A stretch of DNA of 64,000 nt from Longispora albida DSM 44784 (GTDB lineage: Bacteria; Actinomycetota; Actinomycetes; Mycobacteriales; Micromonosporaceae). The DNA lies in contig NZ_KB903835.1 of the NCBI RefSeq assembly GCF_000379825.1, forward strand, positions 599 through 64,598, written 5' to 3'. Under the pieces are notes generated by a model, which was not told where the DNA came from, made no database searches, and worked only from the letters and a program-made list of their open reading frames with translations. The position numbers and the translations under genes are program-made. Positions 1 to 8,917 of the stretch are shown here, one piece after another; positions within the stretch are counted from its first letter, which is position 1, and each line of letters begins with the position of its first letter.

Positions 1-1340
1 GCGAAGTCACAGGCCGTGCACTCCGGAGAGTTCTGGAGCAGCAGGTTCGGCGACCCGTCACCAGCGGCCGTCACCCGGCCAGCCACCGCACCAGCCTTGA
101 GGGCGTCAGCCGTGGCGGCGGGAGTAAGCCCGTAACGAGCGCGCAGCTGGGAGGCCACGCCGGCGACGTGCGGGGACGCCATCGACGTTCCACCGCGCGT
201 GCTGTAGTAGTTGAAGGTCTCCCGTTCGCCGGGATTCGCGGGTGAGGCGGAGACCGTCGTGTGGCCCGGCGCGAAGATGTCCACGCAGGATCCGTAGTTC
301 GAGGCACCCGTGATTTTGCCGTACCGGTCGGTGTAGGTCGCCCGCATGTCAGAGCTGTTCGTGGCGCCGACAGTGATAGCTTCCGGAACCCGGGCCGGCG
401 ACTGCGTGCACGCGTCGACGCCGGCGTTGCCAGCAGACACCACGTACGTCTTACCGGAAGCGATCGACCGCTTCACAGCCTCGTCGACGGCCACGTCGCC
501 GTTCCGGAAACCGAGGCTCATGTTGACGACCGCGTTCGCGGCGCCGTTCTGAGTCACCCAGTCGATCCCGGCGACCACCTGCGCGCTGGTACCCCCGCCG
601 GCGCAGTCCAGGACCCGCACCGCGGCGATGTTCGCCTTCTTGTTCACGCCAACGCGCGCACCGGCGACGGTGCCAGCCACGTGGGTACCGTGGCCGGAGC
701 AGTCGACGCCCCAGCCGCCGTCAGCGCTGAAGTCCGCCACAGTGCTCGCGCGGCCCCCGAACTCCGAGTGGCCGGGCAGCACACCGCTGTCGATGACGTA
801 GACGGTGGGATTCGCGTCGATGGGCGAGGCCGGGTAGTGGTATGCCCCGTCGATCGGCTGGTCCGGCTGGTCGATCCGGTCGAGGCCCCACGGCAGAGGC
901 CAGTAGCCCTCGAACGGGTCGATGCTCACGTCGTCCGCCGCGGCCTGAGCCTTGACCGGAACGCTGACTGGCTGGGTTGCCTCATCGGCAAACGCGACCT
1001 GGTTCTGCTGGACGTAGGCCACCGCCGGGTCGGCGGCGAGCTTGCGTGCCTCAGACTCGGACATGTCGGCGGCGTACCCCTTGATGGCGCTGCCGTAGAC
1101 GTGCTTGACCTCGCCACCGTGCCGGTCCGAGAGGCTGTCGGCGGAGGCCGACACCGCGTCCTTGCTCTTGCTCTTGTCCTTGAGCACCACGACGTAGCTG
1201 CCCGGGATCGCTCCCGGCTTGCCAGCTCCGACGATCTGGCCGGCCGGCTCCGCACCGGCCGCACCCGCGACCGCGAACGTCAAGCCGATACCCATTGCCG
1301 CACCCGCACCCACGATTCTGGGCATGCGTGATCTGCGCAC
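1..1340 (-). CDS. Secreted S8 (subtilisin-like) serine protease, 3' end outside window
   Basis: Secreted endopeptidase of the S8 family. The reading frame is open from a GTG at 1340 to the window edge, so the C-terminus is missing. The GTG is preferred over the ATG at 1325 because a GGGGAGGA ribosome site lies about 10 bases upstream and the extra residues (MRRSR) supply the basic n-region of a signal peptide ending near AGAAGA. An inhibitor-I9-type propeptide (GSYVVVLKDK) follows at about residues 46-118. The triad is visible: Asp184 in VIDSGV, His217 in GHGTHVAG and Ser386 in GTSMASPHVAG. The order and spacing match aqualysin/proteinase K-like enzymes. It lies outside the repeat-bounded island and reads away from it. 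Substrate cannot be told from the sequence. Confidence 0.93.
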   Translation of the reverse strand, partial: MRRSRMPRIVGAGAAMGIGLTFAVAGAAGAEPAGQIVGAGKPGAIPGSYVVVLKDKSKSKDAVSASADSLSDRHGGEVKHVYGSAIKGYAADMSESEARKLAADPAVAYVQQNQVAFADEATQPVSVPVKAQAAADDVSIDPFEGYWPLPWGLDRIDQPDQPIDGAYHYPASPIDANPTVYVIDSGVLPGHSEFGGRASTVADFSADGGWGVDCSGHGTHVAGTVAGARVGVNKKANIAAVRVLDCAGGGTSAQVVAGIDWVTQNGAANAVVNMSLGFRNGDVAVDEAVKRSIASGKTYVVSAGNAGVDACTQSPARVPEAITVGATNSSDMRATYTDRYGKITGASNYGSCVDIFAPGHTTVSASPANPGERETFNYYSTRGGTSMASPHVAGVASQLRARYGLTPAATADALKAGAVAGRVTAAGDGSPNLLLQNSPECTACDF

Positions 1341-1683
1341 GAAAACCTGTTCCTCCCCGTTACAACCGCAGGAACGCTGACCACGCCCCGCGATACTCGC
1401 CCAGGAAACCTAGTGAGGCCCTGCTCCAGGCGGCATCCGCCAAATGGCCATCAGCCGCGCTTTACCGCGTAAGCCGTGGCGAAAAGCACACTGAAACCGC
1501 CGCTCAGCGGATGCCCCGATTCCGGCTTCTGGACAGGAAACAGGCGGAATGACGACGAAGAATGCCTCCGTGGCGTATGCCGGGTTCAGGCCGCGGGGGT
1601 GATTCCGAGGGACGCGATGAGTTCCCTGACCCGGGTCCTGATCTCGTCGTGGATGATGCGGTCTGAGCGGGAACGGACACCAC
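1341..1683. other. Intergenic with a short gene remnant
   Basis: This stretch holds the protease promoter side and no intact gene. On the minus strand, about 1586-1670, a short frame encodes DEIRTRVRELIASLG and then stops. It resembles the C-terminal helix of low-molecular-weight phosphatase/arsenate-reductase proteins, so it may be a remnant of such a gene; this is weak. It is cut off upstream by the direct repeat at 1684, consistent with an insertion junction. Confidence 0.35.
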
Positions 1684-1973
1684 TGGGCAAAGGGGCGCGG
1701 CAAGCGGCTCGTGGGCGGCACCGGAACCGCCCAGACGGGCTGATCAGGTACCCTGTCAGCCTGAGGGCTGCTAGCTCAATGGTAGAGCAGTGGACTTTTA
1801 AGAACCCGGTCAAATCCTCCATAGCGCTGCGTGAGATTCCACAGTGCCCACATAGCCCTGGGTAGTTTCCACTCCCCGGGCGTGCTGGGCGAGGGGACAT
1901 TCCGGACGGGATTCCACCGGCAGCGTTAGATTCCACAGACCGCGCTGGACTGCGGATGACCATTCGATGACCA
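1684..1973 (+). repeat. Left direct repeat (integrase 3' end + tRNA-Lys 5' half + att arm)
   Basis: Near-identical to 40765-41053. It starts inside what corresponds to the last ~20 codons of the integrase gene (TGGGCAAAGG), runs through GGGCTGCTAGCTCAATGG of a tRNA-Lys 5' half (from 1765), then an arm with TTCCAC motifs, and ends at GATGACCA. No integrase gene remains here, only its tail, so this copy marks the end of an earlier element whose body has been lost. The anticodon 3' stem is altered here (AAGAACCC in place of AATCCATT). The distance between the TGGACTTTTA cores of the two copies (1791 and 40871) is 39,080 bases. Confidence 0.85.
1765..1807 (+). pseudogene. tRNA-Lys(TTT) 5' fragment, left copy
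   Basis: Acceptor 5' strand GGGCTGC, a D arm (GCTCAATGGTAGAGC) and anticodon loop CTTTTAA are recognisable. The anticodon 3' stem is mutated and no T arm or 3' acceptor strand follows. It is a fragment carried by the attachment site, not a working tRNA. Confidence 0.6.
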
Positions 1974-2021
1974 TCGCCTGCTCCTGAGCGCAGACAGTGC
2001 GAGCCATGTGGATACGAAGAC

Positions 2022-2166
2022 TCTGGTCAAATCTTCCATAGCTCTGGGTTAGATTCCATGGCGCCCGCGTAGTCCTGGGTAGCTTCCATTCCTTGGACGT
2101 GCCGAGCGAGGGGATATTCCGGACGAGATTCCACGGGCAACGCTCGATTCCATAGGGCGCGCTGGA
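2022..2166 (+). repeat. Third, diverged copy of the att arm
   Basis: Begins TCTGGTCAAATCTTCCATAG and follows the arm of the right repeat (about 40886-41035) almost colinearly to GCGCTGGA, with scattered substitutions. It retains TTCCA motifs at similar spacing but lacks the integrase tail and tRNA half. It is best read as the arm of an older integration at the same place. Confidence 0.7.
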
Positions 2167-2296
2167 CCCTGCCCGTGCAGCAGCCCGAACGCCGCTATCC
2201 AGGTCGTGGCAGCCTCAACCAGGCCAGCCCCGGATTCGCCGTCGGTGCTCCGTTGGGTACTCGGCTGCGGGGCTGTCGATCTGCGATCATCGGCGG

Positions 2297-3097
2297 ATGA
2301 TCGACGGACTGGCCGCGCTGTGGCCACGAGTGGGTTCGGTGGAGATCAGCGTGGCGCATCCGCGGTCCGGAGCGGAACCCCTGGTCGTGACAGACCCCGC
2401 TGAGCTCGGCAGGCTGGCCCAGCTGCTCGCCGTCCGGCGGGAAGCGGACGCCTTCGCCTGTATGTGCTGGGGTGAGCGCGCTTTTGAACTGCTCGACGCC
2501 GACCGCCGGCACCTGGCTCTGCTGCGCCAGCATGAGCCCGACGGCCTGGACTGGGCAGGCTGGGGTGGTCAGCTACGCCTGGCGGATGGTCCTGGCCTGC
2601 TGGCCTACCTAGAGGAACTCGGCAACGCCCAGGTCTTGCGCTGGATCGACCTAGCTCCCGCGCCGCTGCGACCGCTGGCGAGGACGTGCGCGGACCGCGA
2701 CACGCAGCTCGGCGCGGACATCACCGATCCGAGTCCGAACAGACAGGAACTGACCATCGCGATCGAGGCACTCCGAGCGCTCGGCAAGGCTGGGCCCGTG
2801 CTGCTGGCGTGGTATGACCAGTCCGTCCCGCGCGCGGAGGAGGGCGTGCTGCCACATCGCCTGTTACCGGCGCTCCTGTTAGGCGAGCTGACTGGCGAGG
2901 AGTGGTGGCCGGTCATCGCCACCGGCCGCCAGATCGATCCGCTCGTGCGCTATTTCAGCGGCCCGACGTTCGCTGCCCGGCACCCAAGGAAGCGTCGGCT
3001 GCCGCTGGCGCTGCGGCAACGCCTCCTGAGGTATGCGCGGTCCGCCCGGCCAGAGCAACTCCGGGCCATCGAGCGGCGGGTGCTTACGGCGCCGTGA
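2297..3097 (+). CDS. Hypothetical protein, 266 aa
   Basis: I do not recognise this family. The product is soluble, acidic to neutral, without signal peptide or membrane segments. It is mainly predicted helical in its second half, with a basic stretch (HPRKRRLPLALRQRLLRYARS) near residues 228-250. The ATG at 2297 follows a GC-rich stretch with no strong ribosome site, so the start is uncertain. It is the first intact gene inside the island after the att repeats and is followed by an IS21 remnant on the other strand. No neighbour suggests a function. Coding character (high GC at third positions) supports it as a real gene. Confidence 0.6.
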   Translation: MIDGLAALWPRVGSVEISVAHPRSGAEPLVVTDPAELGRLAQLLAVRREADAFACMCWGERAFELLDADRRHLALLRQHEPDGLDWAGWGGQLRLADGPGLLAYLEELGNAQVLRWIDLAPAPLRPLARTCADRDTQLGADITDPSPNRQELTIAIEALRALGKAGPVLLAWYDQSVPRAEEGVLPHRLLPALLLGELTGEEWWPVIATGRQIDPLVRYFSGPTFAARHPRKRRLPLALRQRLLRYARSARPEQLRAIERRVLTAP

Positions 3098-3184
3098 GTT
3101 CCGGTCCCGGGTCTGGACTACCTCGGCCGTGCTGGAACGCCCGGTCCGGCCGGAGTACCTGACGGCCGTGCCCGGCGATTGTGG

Positions 3185-3407
3185 TTGTGCACCGCCCTTC
3201 TCGTGAGGGCCTTCCTGGCCGGGGATGCAGTCGAACGGCTCGACACCGTAGTGCGAACGAAACGCCACCCAGCGCTGCGACTCGATGCGGCGCGGCCCGA
3301 ACAGAACCTGACGGACCGCAGGTTTCAAGCTGTCGTAACGGATGTGCCGCGTCGGGACCCCGCCGAGCGCGCGGAACCGCGGCGACATAGCCTTCCATGA
3401 ACGCCTC
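3185..3407 (-). pseudogene. IS21-family transposase (IstA) fragment
   Basis: On the minus strand the sequence reads EAFMEGYVAA in one frame and, after a frameshift near 3388, FRALGGVPTRHIRYD, KPAV, VLFG, WVAFRSHYG and PG-EG-HEKGG in another. This series is characteristic of the catalytic-core end of IstA transposases of IS21 elements. The frame then decays and no IstB helper gene or terminal repeats are seen. It is a transposase relic with a frameshift and both ends missing. Confidence 0.8.
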
Positions 3408-3590
3408 CTGCCCCTACGAGGCGAACACCCTTCTCCGCGCTAAAGGATCATCAATGGCGCTGCTGGCGGGATCCGCGATAGAGAGCCAGCCCGGTAGCGC
3501 GTCGCTGTCGTCCGCTCGTTCAGTGCCAATGCCATTCGTTCGTCTAGTAACACTTGCGCTGCCCTATGGTTTGCAGTGCAGTCTGGATCC

Positions 3591-3857
3591 ATGGAAGATG
3601 AGGACTTCGCGGCAGTGGCGCAGCGCATCCGAGAGCACCAAGGCGAGCAGTTCCTTGCGCAATCGGGCCTGCCTATGACGTACACGGTTGAGGGCGACCG
3701 CATCAAGGTCGACCGGGCCAAGCCCTGGTTGTCGATGGACGGGGCGAGGGAGATCTGGGCGATGGGATCGGCGGCCAGGCTTCCTGATGTCGACCAGCGG
3801 ATCACCGGCCGCGCATACCTGTTCGCGATCTTACGGGACCGCCGTATCGCGTCGTGA
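3591..3857 (+). CDS. Small hypothetical protein, 88 aa
   Basis: Starts MEDEDFAAVAQRIREHQGEQF, followed by a GLPMTYTVEGDRIKVDR segment and a C-terminus ending in a YLFAILRDRRI motif. The layout (an N-terminal helix, then a TY-V-GD beta segment, then a helix with an A-L-DPR/DRR tail) is like a group of short actinobacterial proteins of unknown role that I have seen near mobile elements. An alternative GTG at 3576 adds five residues. No ribosome site is strong. The genes on both sides read on the opposite strand or are remnants, so it appears to stand alone. Confidence 0.55.
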   Translation: MEDEDFAAVAQRIREHQGEQFLAQSGLPMTYTVEGDRIKVDRAKPWLSMDGAREIWAMGSAARLPDVDQRITGRAYLFAILRDRRIAS

Positions 3858-4140
3858 CGCGCTTCATCCAAGGGCCCCGACACCGGGCTCCCGTTGCCGC
3901 TCTCATTGCTGGAGCCGTTCGGCTTACTGTGTCTTCAGGTCGATGTGTCGCAAGCTGTCTTCGAGTGCGGCAGCATCGCCGCCCCATTGCGACGTGTTCG
4001 GGCAATACGCCAGCGATCGGGATGCCGTTGTGCGGGGCGCGAAGCGTCCGCCACCAGCGACGATGAAAAGCGGCGACCGCCGCGCGGGTACTCGCCGTGC
4101 CAGCGGGCGTGGCGGGCACGGCGTGTCTGTGGCTGGCTGC

Positions 4141-4875
4141 CTAATGGGCAGAGTGGGCTGCTGTGGTGAGAACGTCGAGGTGCTGGATCAGGGTTTCATG
4201 ATCGCCGATCTGGGTGAGGATGCCGCGCAGAGTCTGCAGGTCCTCCTGCCGGGCTGCGGCGTCACTCGTGAGCCAGGTGGTGATGGCGTGGGCTGCCTGA
4301 TGGCGCGGGTCATGCTGGTTTGCTGGGGCCACGCGTTCCGTGTGGAGCTGATCGATTGCGGTTTGCAGCATGTCGCCCCGGGTTTCGGCGGTCAATGCTG
4401 GGAAGTTTGTGGCGGCCCAGATGAGCGCTGCTGGCCGATGGGCGAGAGTGGTATTGCATAGCGCCTGGATTCGTGCGTGCTCAAGCTCTGCTGTGATCTG
4501 CTGTTTTCGATGCAGGGCGGATCTGTGTTCCTGGAGCTGGAGGCTTTGCGGGCTTGTGCTGAGCTGCAGGGTGGAGCTTGTTTCTATTGTGCCGACCCCC
4601 TGCAGGTGGAGTTGCTGGCTGGCGATGGCGACCTGGATCTCGTCTGCAACGGGTTGTATCTGGTCGACCGGGTAGGCAACGCTGATGTTGTCGGCCTGCT
4701 GGTGAAGATGGATGCGGAGGAAGGGCTCGGCGCGTTCAGGTGTGAGGCCTGCGCGCCATCGGACGACGAACTGGGCGTTGAACACTGCTCCGGGCAGGTT
4801 GGACTGCAGCGTGGTGGAGAATCTGAGTTTTCGTTGCCGTAGCCCGGGTTTCCTCCAGGGGAGCCGCAGGGTCAC
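4141..4875 (-). CDS. Third gene of NTPase operon; SPFH-like? unknown, 244 aa
   Basis: Last gene of a three-gene operon; its start overlaps the stop of the NTPase gene by four bases (ATGA at 4872-4875). Residues 1-70 are beta-rich and basic (FSTTLQSNLPGAVFNAQFVVRWR). The middle segment, about 75-140, alternates strands and then a helix (QEHRSALHRKQQITAELEHAR). The C-terminal 100 residues are helical. The middle vaguely recalls the end of SPFH/band-7 domains, where a beta segment precedes a long helix, but there is no membrane helix, so I give no firm assignment. Position and overlap suggest it works with the NTPase as an accessory, sensor or effector subunit. Confidence 0.7.
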   Translation of the reverse strand: MTLRLPWRKPGLRQRKLRFSTTLQSNLPGAVFNAQFVVRWRAGLTPERAEPFLRIHLHQQADNISVAYPVDQIQPVADEIQVAIASQQLHLQGVGTIETSSTLQLSTSPQSLQLQEHRSALHRKQQITAELEHARIQALCNTTLAHRPAALIWAATNFPALTAETRGDMLQTAIDQLHTERVAPANQHDPRHQAAHAITTWLTSDAAARQEDLQTLRGILTQIGDHETLIQHLDVLTTAAHSAH

Positions 4876-7058
4876 GCTGCTGCCTTGCTTTCTTGCGCGG
4901 TGGCGCGGTTGTACATCGCCATGAGCAGAGCTCCGCGGGCAGGCGATGGGTTGCCCTGCGTAACGAACTTCTTGAACGGCTCACCGTCCAGCCCTGCCTG
5001 GATCACGGATGCCAGGACGGTGATGACGAGGTCGGTGTCGAGGTGCCCGGCATCTGCGCTCGATAGCCACCTGTGCACGGTCCGCATCGCGAGCGGGTGG
5101 CTGTCGTCTGCCCGCAGAAGCTCAGCCCATGCCTCGCAGAGGGCCTTCTGGCGTTCAGGGAGGCGGGTGATCGCATGTATGGCGGTCTGCCTACCGTGAC
5201 TGATCGCCGGTTCCGCCAGGGCCAGGAGCGCGAAGTTTCCGGGCCGGGAGTTTTCCTCACCGGCCCAGCCGACCACGATGGCTGCGACCTCATCGCCAAG
5301 TGCTTCATCTGCGGCGAGGCTGCGCAATGCCTTGGCTGCGGCCTCGCGGGCAGGGATCACTTCATGTCCGATCAGGAGCTTCAGCCGGTGCATTGCTGCT
5401 TTCTGGCTGTGCCTTGCCAGTGGCCCGGCGCAGACGTCGGCGATCCCGGTGAGAACGTGCGGGGTTTTGCCTTTCGCCCATTCGTAGAGCCTGCGGCGTA
5501 CGGCAGAGCCTGTTTCAGGACTGGTGGCGAGCCGCCCGAGGATATCCACGGCCAGGTCCCGCTGGCGAGTCTTGCCGTCGAGCCAGGACTGGGCGATCTC
5601 GAGGATTTCCAGCGCCCCCTGATCGGTCGCTAGCTGGACGAGTACCTCCGCGACGCGGTCTTCGTAGCCCTGGGCGGCGCCGTTGTCGGTGGTGATGGCC
5701 TCCATCCAGGCACGGAGCTTCTTACGAAGCCGGGGGCGTTCCTTCCACACGCGGTCGATGACCGCGCGGTCCACGCCGGGGCGTTTGCCGGTGATGGTGA
5801 TCGCGCCGCCGATGCTGTCACCGTCGATCCACTCCAACATCTCGCTGAGCTCGGGTCCGATGAGCAGATCCTGGTCGGACAGCTTGTAATCGATCATGCG
5901 CAGGAACGTGTCGGCAGCCTCGATGATCACCTCCTCCGGGGCGCCGTCGAGAACTGCGGTTGCGATCAGCATCGACCGCTTACGGGCGATTCCCGCCTGG
6001 TATGCGCGGCTTCCTGTGCCGCCGGCGGAGGTGGCGTCCGATGTGCTGGCGAGTTTGCTGCCGAGATAGGTCTTCCAGTGCGCGAATGCCTCCGTGATCG
6101 TCTGTACAGCACCTGACGTGAAAGGAGCATGCTTGGTGATCAGCTCTGCCAGTTCCACCGCCCGGCGCGGCGACCCGCCTGCCAGCTTGCTGGCAAGGTC
6201 CTCGAATGCTGGCTCGGCTTCCGCCCAGCCGCGGTGCTCGGCGAAACCAGCCAGATGCGCGAGCATCACTTCGCTGGTGCCTGGGGGTTTCACAGGGACA
6301 GTGATCTCGTAGGTGTCACGTGCGCATGACCGCCACAGTGACTCGGTCACCAGGATGACCATGCGCGCGCCGTAGCCGGCGAGCTCGCGGCTGTATGCGG
6401 CAAGGCTTCGGCCAAAGGATTCAGGAAGTTCAGCGGTCTCGTCAGTGAGGTCTAGAAGGTACCGGCCGCCCGAGGCGCGGGGCAGCACATCTGTGCGTGG
6501 TGCCGGAGCCCAGTCCGTCAGGCATTCGTGTACCTGGTGGCCTTCTGCGGACAGCAACTGCAGCGCGCTGGTTCGCCGGCCCGTGCCTGGCCGGCCAGTC
6601 AAGACCACGACGGCGTGCAGAGGGCTGTCGAGTACCGTCTCCGCATCCTTGATGCCTTCTGGGCGTACGAACATCCCGTCCGGCAGACGTGGCTGTGACA
6701 CCTCGACGAGAGGAAGCCAGCGCAGGTCCTGCTTGAAGAAATTGGCATCGCGCCCGCCCTGCACGACGAGGCCACCAGCCTCCGCGGCAGCCGCTTGCAC
6801 GTTTATAGGCCCGCCGGAACCGAATCCGGGCCAGGCCGGAGGTCGCGGAGCCTGCTCTGGGCTGACCGCCAGGGCCGGTTCTGCGTGCATGGCGCCCAGG
6901 GCCGGAGCAGCAGTCTCGGGCGATCTGACCTCCTCTCGCGGCATGGGAGAGAAGGGGTTCGCTTCACTCTCCTGGCCGAACACAGCAGCGGCGCCGGCCG
7001 GCTCAGCCCCCAGAGAAAGCTGCGGTTCAGAAAAGCTCGTCTCGTTCCCCTCGCTCAC
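4872..7058 (-). CDS. P-loop NTPase with GRD-box and HEAT-like C-terminus, conflict-system type
   Basis: A 728-residue protein. An acidic Pro/Ala-rich, probably disordered N-terminus (1-85) leads to a box AGGLVVQGGRDANFF (94-108). Next comes an NTPase core with a Walker-A-like GRPGTGRRT at 155-163, in which the usual lysine is arginine. Then follow a YLLDLTDE strand (possible Walker B) and a helical lid. Residues about 430-728 are repeated antiparallel helices of HEAT type (for example VAEVLVQLA, AAKALRSLAADE). This architecture matches the STAND-like NTPases in actinobacterial biological-conflict systems described by comparative genomics. Its start overlaps the stop of the upstream gene, which shares the box (GGTVIQAGRDVN), suggesting the two proteins interact through it. 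The substrate or trigger is unknown. Confidence 0.75.
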   Translation of the reverse strand: MSEGNETSFSEPQLSLGAEPAGAAAVFGQESEANPFSPMPREEVRSPETAAPALGAMHAEPALAVSPEQAPRPPAWPGFGSGGPINVQAAAAEAGGLVVQGGRDANFFKQDLRWLPLVEVSQPRLPDGMFVRPEGIKDAETVLDSPLHAVVVLTGRPGTGRRTSALQLLSAEGHQVHECLTDWAPAPRTDVLPRASGGRYLLDLTDETAELPESFGRSLAAYSRELAGYGARMVILVTESLWRSCARDTYEITVPVKPPGTSEVMLAHLAGFAEHRGWAEAEPAFEDLASKLAGGSPRRAVELAELITKHAPFTSGAVQTITEAFAHWKTYLGSKLASTSDATSAGGTGSRAYQAGIARKRSMLIATAVLDGAPEEVIIEAADTFLRMIDYKLSDQDLLIGPELSEMLEWIDGDSIGGAITITGKRPGVDRAVIDRVWKERPRLRKKLRAWMEAITTDNGAAQGYEDRVAEVLVQLATDQGALEILEIAQSWLDGKTRQRDLAVDILGRLATSPETGSAVRRRLYEWAKGKTPHVLTGIADVCAGPLARHSQKAAMHRLKLLIGHEVIPAREAAAKALRSLAADEALGDEVAAIVVGWAGEENSRPGNFALLALAEPAISHGRQTAIHAITRLPERQKALCEAWAELLRADDSHPLAMRTVHRWLSSADAGHLDTDLVITVLASVIQAGLDGEPFKKFVTQGNPSPARGALLMAMYNRATAQESKAAA

Positions 7059-7453
7059 CGCGCATCCATCCCGTTCACGTCCCTGCCTGCCTGGATAACG
7101 GTGCCGCCCCGGCTGGCTACACCATGCTGGTAGACCGGGCGGACCGCAGCGTCCGGTGTAGTGCGGCGGATCTCCTCCGCTAGCACTGCGAACTCCGCAG
7201 CGAAAACCGGATCGGACCGCAACCGGTCCCTGAACTGGCCCCGCAGCTCAGCCTCCACCACTTCCCGCTTCCCGGCAGAACTCACCAGCGTGGCACGCGA
7301 CTCCTCCAGCTGCAGAACGTTCTCCTGCTCCCGCTGGGCATCGCCACCACCAAGCAGCACCGCCAGCCGTGACCGCACCTGCCCCCACGCATCAGTAGCC
7401 ATGACGGCGACAACGGCCGCCGCCCCGCTCTGCGCCAACGCTCCCAAATCCAT
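7055..7453 (-). CDS. Small adaptor with GG-V-QAGRD box, first gene of the operon
   Basis: A 132-residue protein. The start at 7453 is chosen because GAAGGGG lies six bases upstream; the open frame extends further but without a ribosome site. The N-terminus (LAQSGAAAVVAVMATDAWGQV) is an amphipathic or short membrane-associating helix, followed by a charged helical region (QREQENVLQLEESRATLVSS). The C-terminus carries YQHGVASRGGTVIQAGRDVN. Short proteins ending in a G-G-T-V-x-Q-A-G-R-D box are typical partners of conflict-system NTPases in actinomycetes. The same box occurs at residues 94-106 of the NTPase encoded next, whose start codon overlaps this stop. Confidence 0.7.
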   Translation of the reverse strand: MDLGALAQSGAAAVVAVMATDAWGQVRSRLAVLLGGGDAQREQENVLQLEESRATLVSSAGKREVVEAELRGQFRDRLRSDPVFAAEFAVLAEEIRRTTPDAAVRPVYQHGVASRGGTVIQAGRDVNGMDAR

Positions 7454-7735
7454 GCACGACCCCTTCAACGCATAAAAATGGCCTGTCCAGCCATAGGCGA
7501 GAATAAGATCACGGATCAGCTGATTGCATGGTCTAGTCAAGTTTCTGACGGGTGGGCAAAGGGGAATAACGCGGCCAGCCATCCTTCGGCTGGCGTTTGC
7601 AGGGGACTGGTGTCGTCGTCGGCTGGATACTGACCAGGATCGTCGCGTCGCCGACTGGTCCAGATTCCGGCGTTGTTGACAACTGGCCCGGTGCCCAGCC
7701 GGGAGAATCCTGCGAAGACCTGGGCAGCGAGACGC

Positions 7736-8917
7736 TCACCGCACCTCGTCAGGCCGTACTGGTCTTCGCCGGTCCATGCCGCACTGCTGGTGGCGGCCGA
7801 AGTACCGCCAGTAGATTCCCAGCTCCTCTTCGCATAGATCGCAGTACGCCGGAGGTAGCTCCGGGCGGGTGACTGCGGTGGACCGTCGTGATGGGCCGGC
7901 CCCGCTCGCTGCGGGCGTGGGGGCTTCGGGGAAGCCGTCCGGCTGGGCTTCCCGGTTCTTGCGGCGCCGCCAGTTGTTTTGCTGCTGGCGGATGCCTCGT
8001 GTGTGCTGCTGGATCGCTGCTGCGCGGGCCTGGGCTTGCTGGTGTTCTGCGGCTAGGAGGCTGGTGAGCTGTTCTGGCAGGCGAAGCCCTGAGGGTTGCA
8101 GGTCTGCTTCGGCGAGCGGGAACCATTCTATGTCGATAGGGTCTCCCGGACACGGTGGTGCGTGGCGGGCGAAGTGGCCGGTACCGGAGCGCGTACCCGC
8201 CTGGTCGTGGGGCCGGGCTACGGGGAATCCGATCCTGGATCCGCTCGTGTCGAGGTAGGCGGTCTGCACGCCTTCTGCGAGGAGAACTCCCGGAGGGCCG
8301 ACGCCTTCGGGGAGAAGCCAGACGTCGGTGATGCCCGCGGCCTGGTAGTCGCGATGCCGGTTGATCCAGTCGGTGTCGACGACGGGCCTGGACTGCAGCT
8401 CCAGTGCAAGGCGTGCGCCGCCGGCGAAGACCACGGCGACGTCGGAGCGGCGTTTGCTGTCTGGTGTGGGGGACTCGGTGCTGGCGGATTGCACGCAGGG
8501 CAGGGTGCGTGCCCATCGGGCGAGGAGGTGTTTGCCCTCGAAGTGCCAGATTGTTTCGGCTGCGTGGCCGCGGGCCGGGCCGTGGCCGGGTGGGTGGGCG
8601 AAGTGCGGGCGTCTTTTCCCGCCGAGCCGTGACCGCACGACGAGAGGCACCAGGGTGCCGGCCGGTACGCCATCGCCGTGATGGCAGTACAGGCAGACAA
8701 GTGTCTCGTTACCGCGCCCGTCGCTGCGGCGGCGGTGGCCTTTGGCCCGCCAGGTGTCGGCGTTGGCGGAGTCTATGTGCACTTCCTCGCCTGTGGACAG
8801 ATCGAGGCCGAGCACTGTGGTTGCGCGCATGGGAAGACCCGGGTTTCTGACAGGCTCGCGGCGTGTGGTGATGGCGTCATCGCCAGACGCCGGGAGCGGC
8901 TGGAGGACTGGAGCCAC
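7736..8917 (-). CDS. CoiA-like nuclease with flanking zinc fingers
   Basis: A 393-residue protein related to competence protein CoiA. An N-terminal zinc knuckle (CLYC at 75-78) is followed by RPHFAHPPGH and an ETIWHFEGKHLLARW helix, the order seen in CoiA-like proteins. The nuclease core then reads RRSDVAVVFAGGARLALELQS, with Asp159 and Glu173-Leu-Gln175 as the PD-(D/E)XK-type residues; Gln in place of the last Lys also occurs in that fold. The C-terminal region has a coiled or charged linker and a second Cys pair plus His/Cys (YCDLCEEELGIYWRYFGRHQQC). The real start may be the ATG at 8830. It lies between the NTPase operon and the restriction-modification genes, so a defence or DNA-processing role is likely. 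It is transcribed alone. Confidence 0.75.
   Translation of the reverse strand: MAPVLQPLPASGDDAITTRREPVRNPGLPMRATTVLGLDLSTGEEVHIDSANADTWRAKGHRRRSDGRGNETLVCLYCHHGDGVPAGTLVPLVVRSRLGGKRRPHFAHPPGHGPARGHAAETIWHFEGKHLLARWARTLPCVQSASTESPTPDSKRRSDVAVVFAGGARLALELQSRPVVDTDWINRHRDYQAAGITDVWLLPEGVGPPGVLLAEGVQTAYLDTSGSRIGFPVARPHDQAGTRSGTGHFARHAPPCPGDPIDIEWFPLAEADLQPSGLRLPEQLTSLLAAEHQQAQARAAAIQQHTRGIRQQQNNWRRRKNREAQPDGFPEAPTPAASGAGPSRRSTAVTRPELPPAYCDLCEEELGIYWRYFGRHQQCGMDRRRPVRPDEVR

Noticed and set aside
261-1331. 356-codon plus-strand frame opposite the S8 protease
   Set aside because: The minus strand shows an intact protease triad. The plus frame is an antisense shadow of it.
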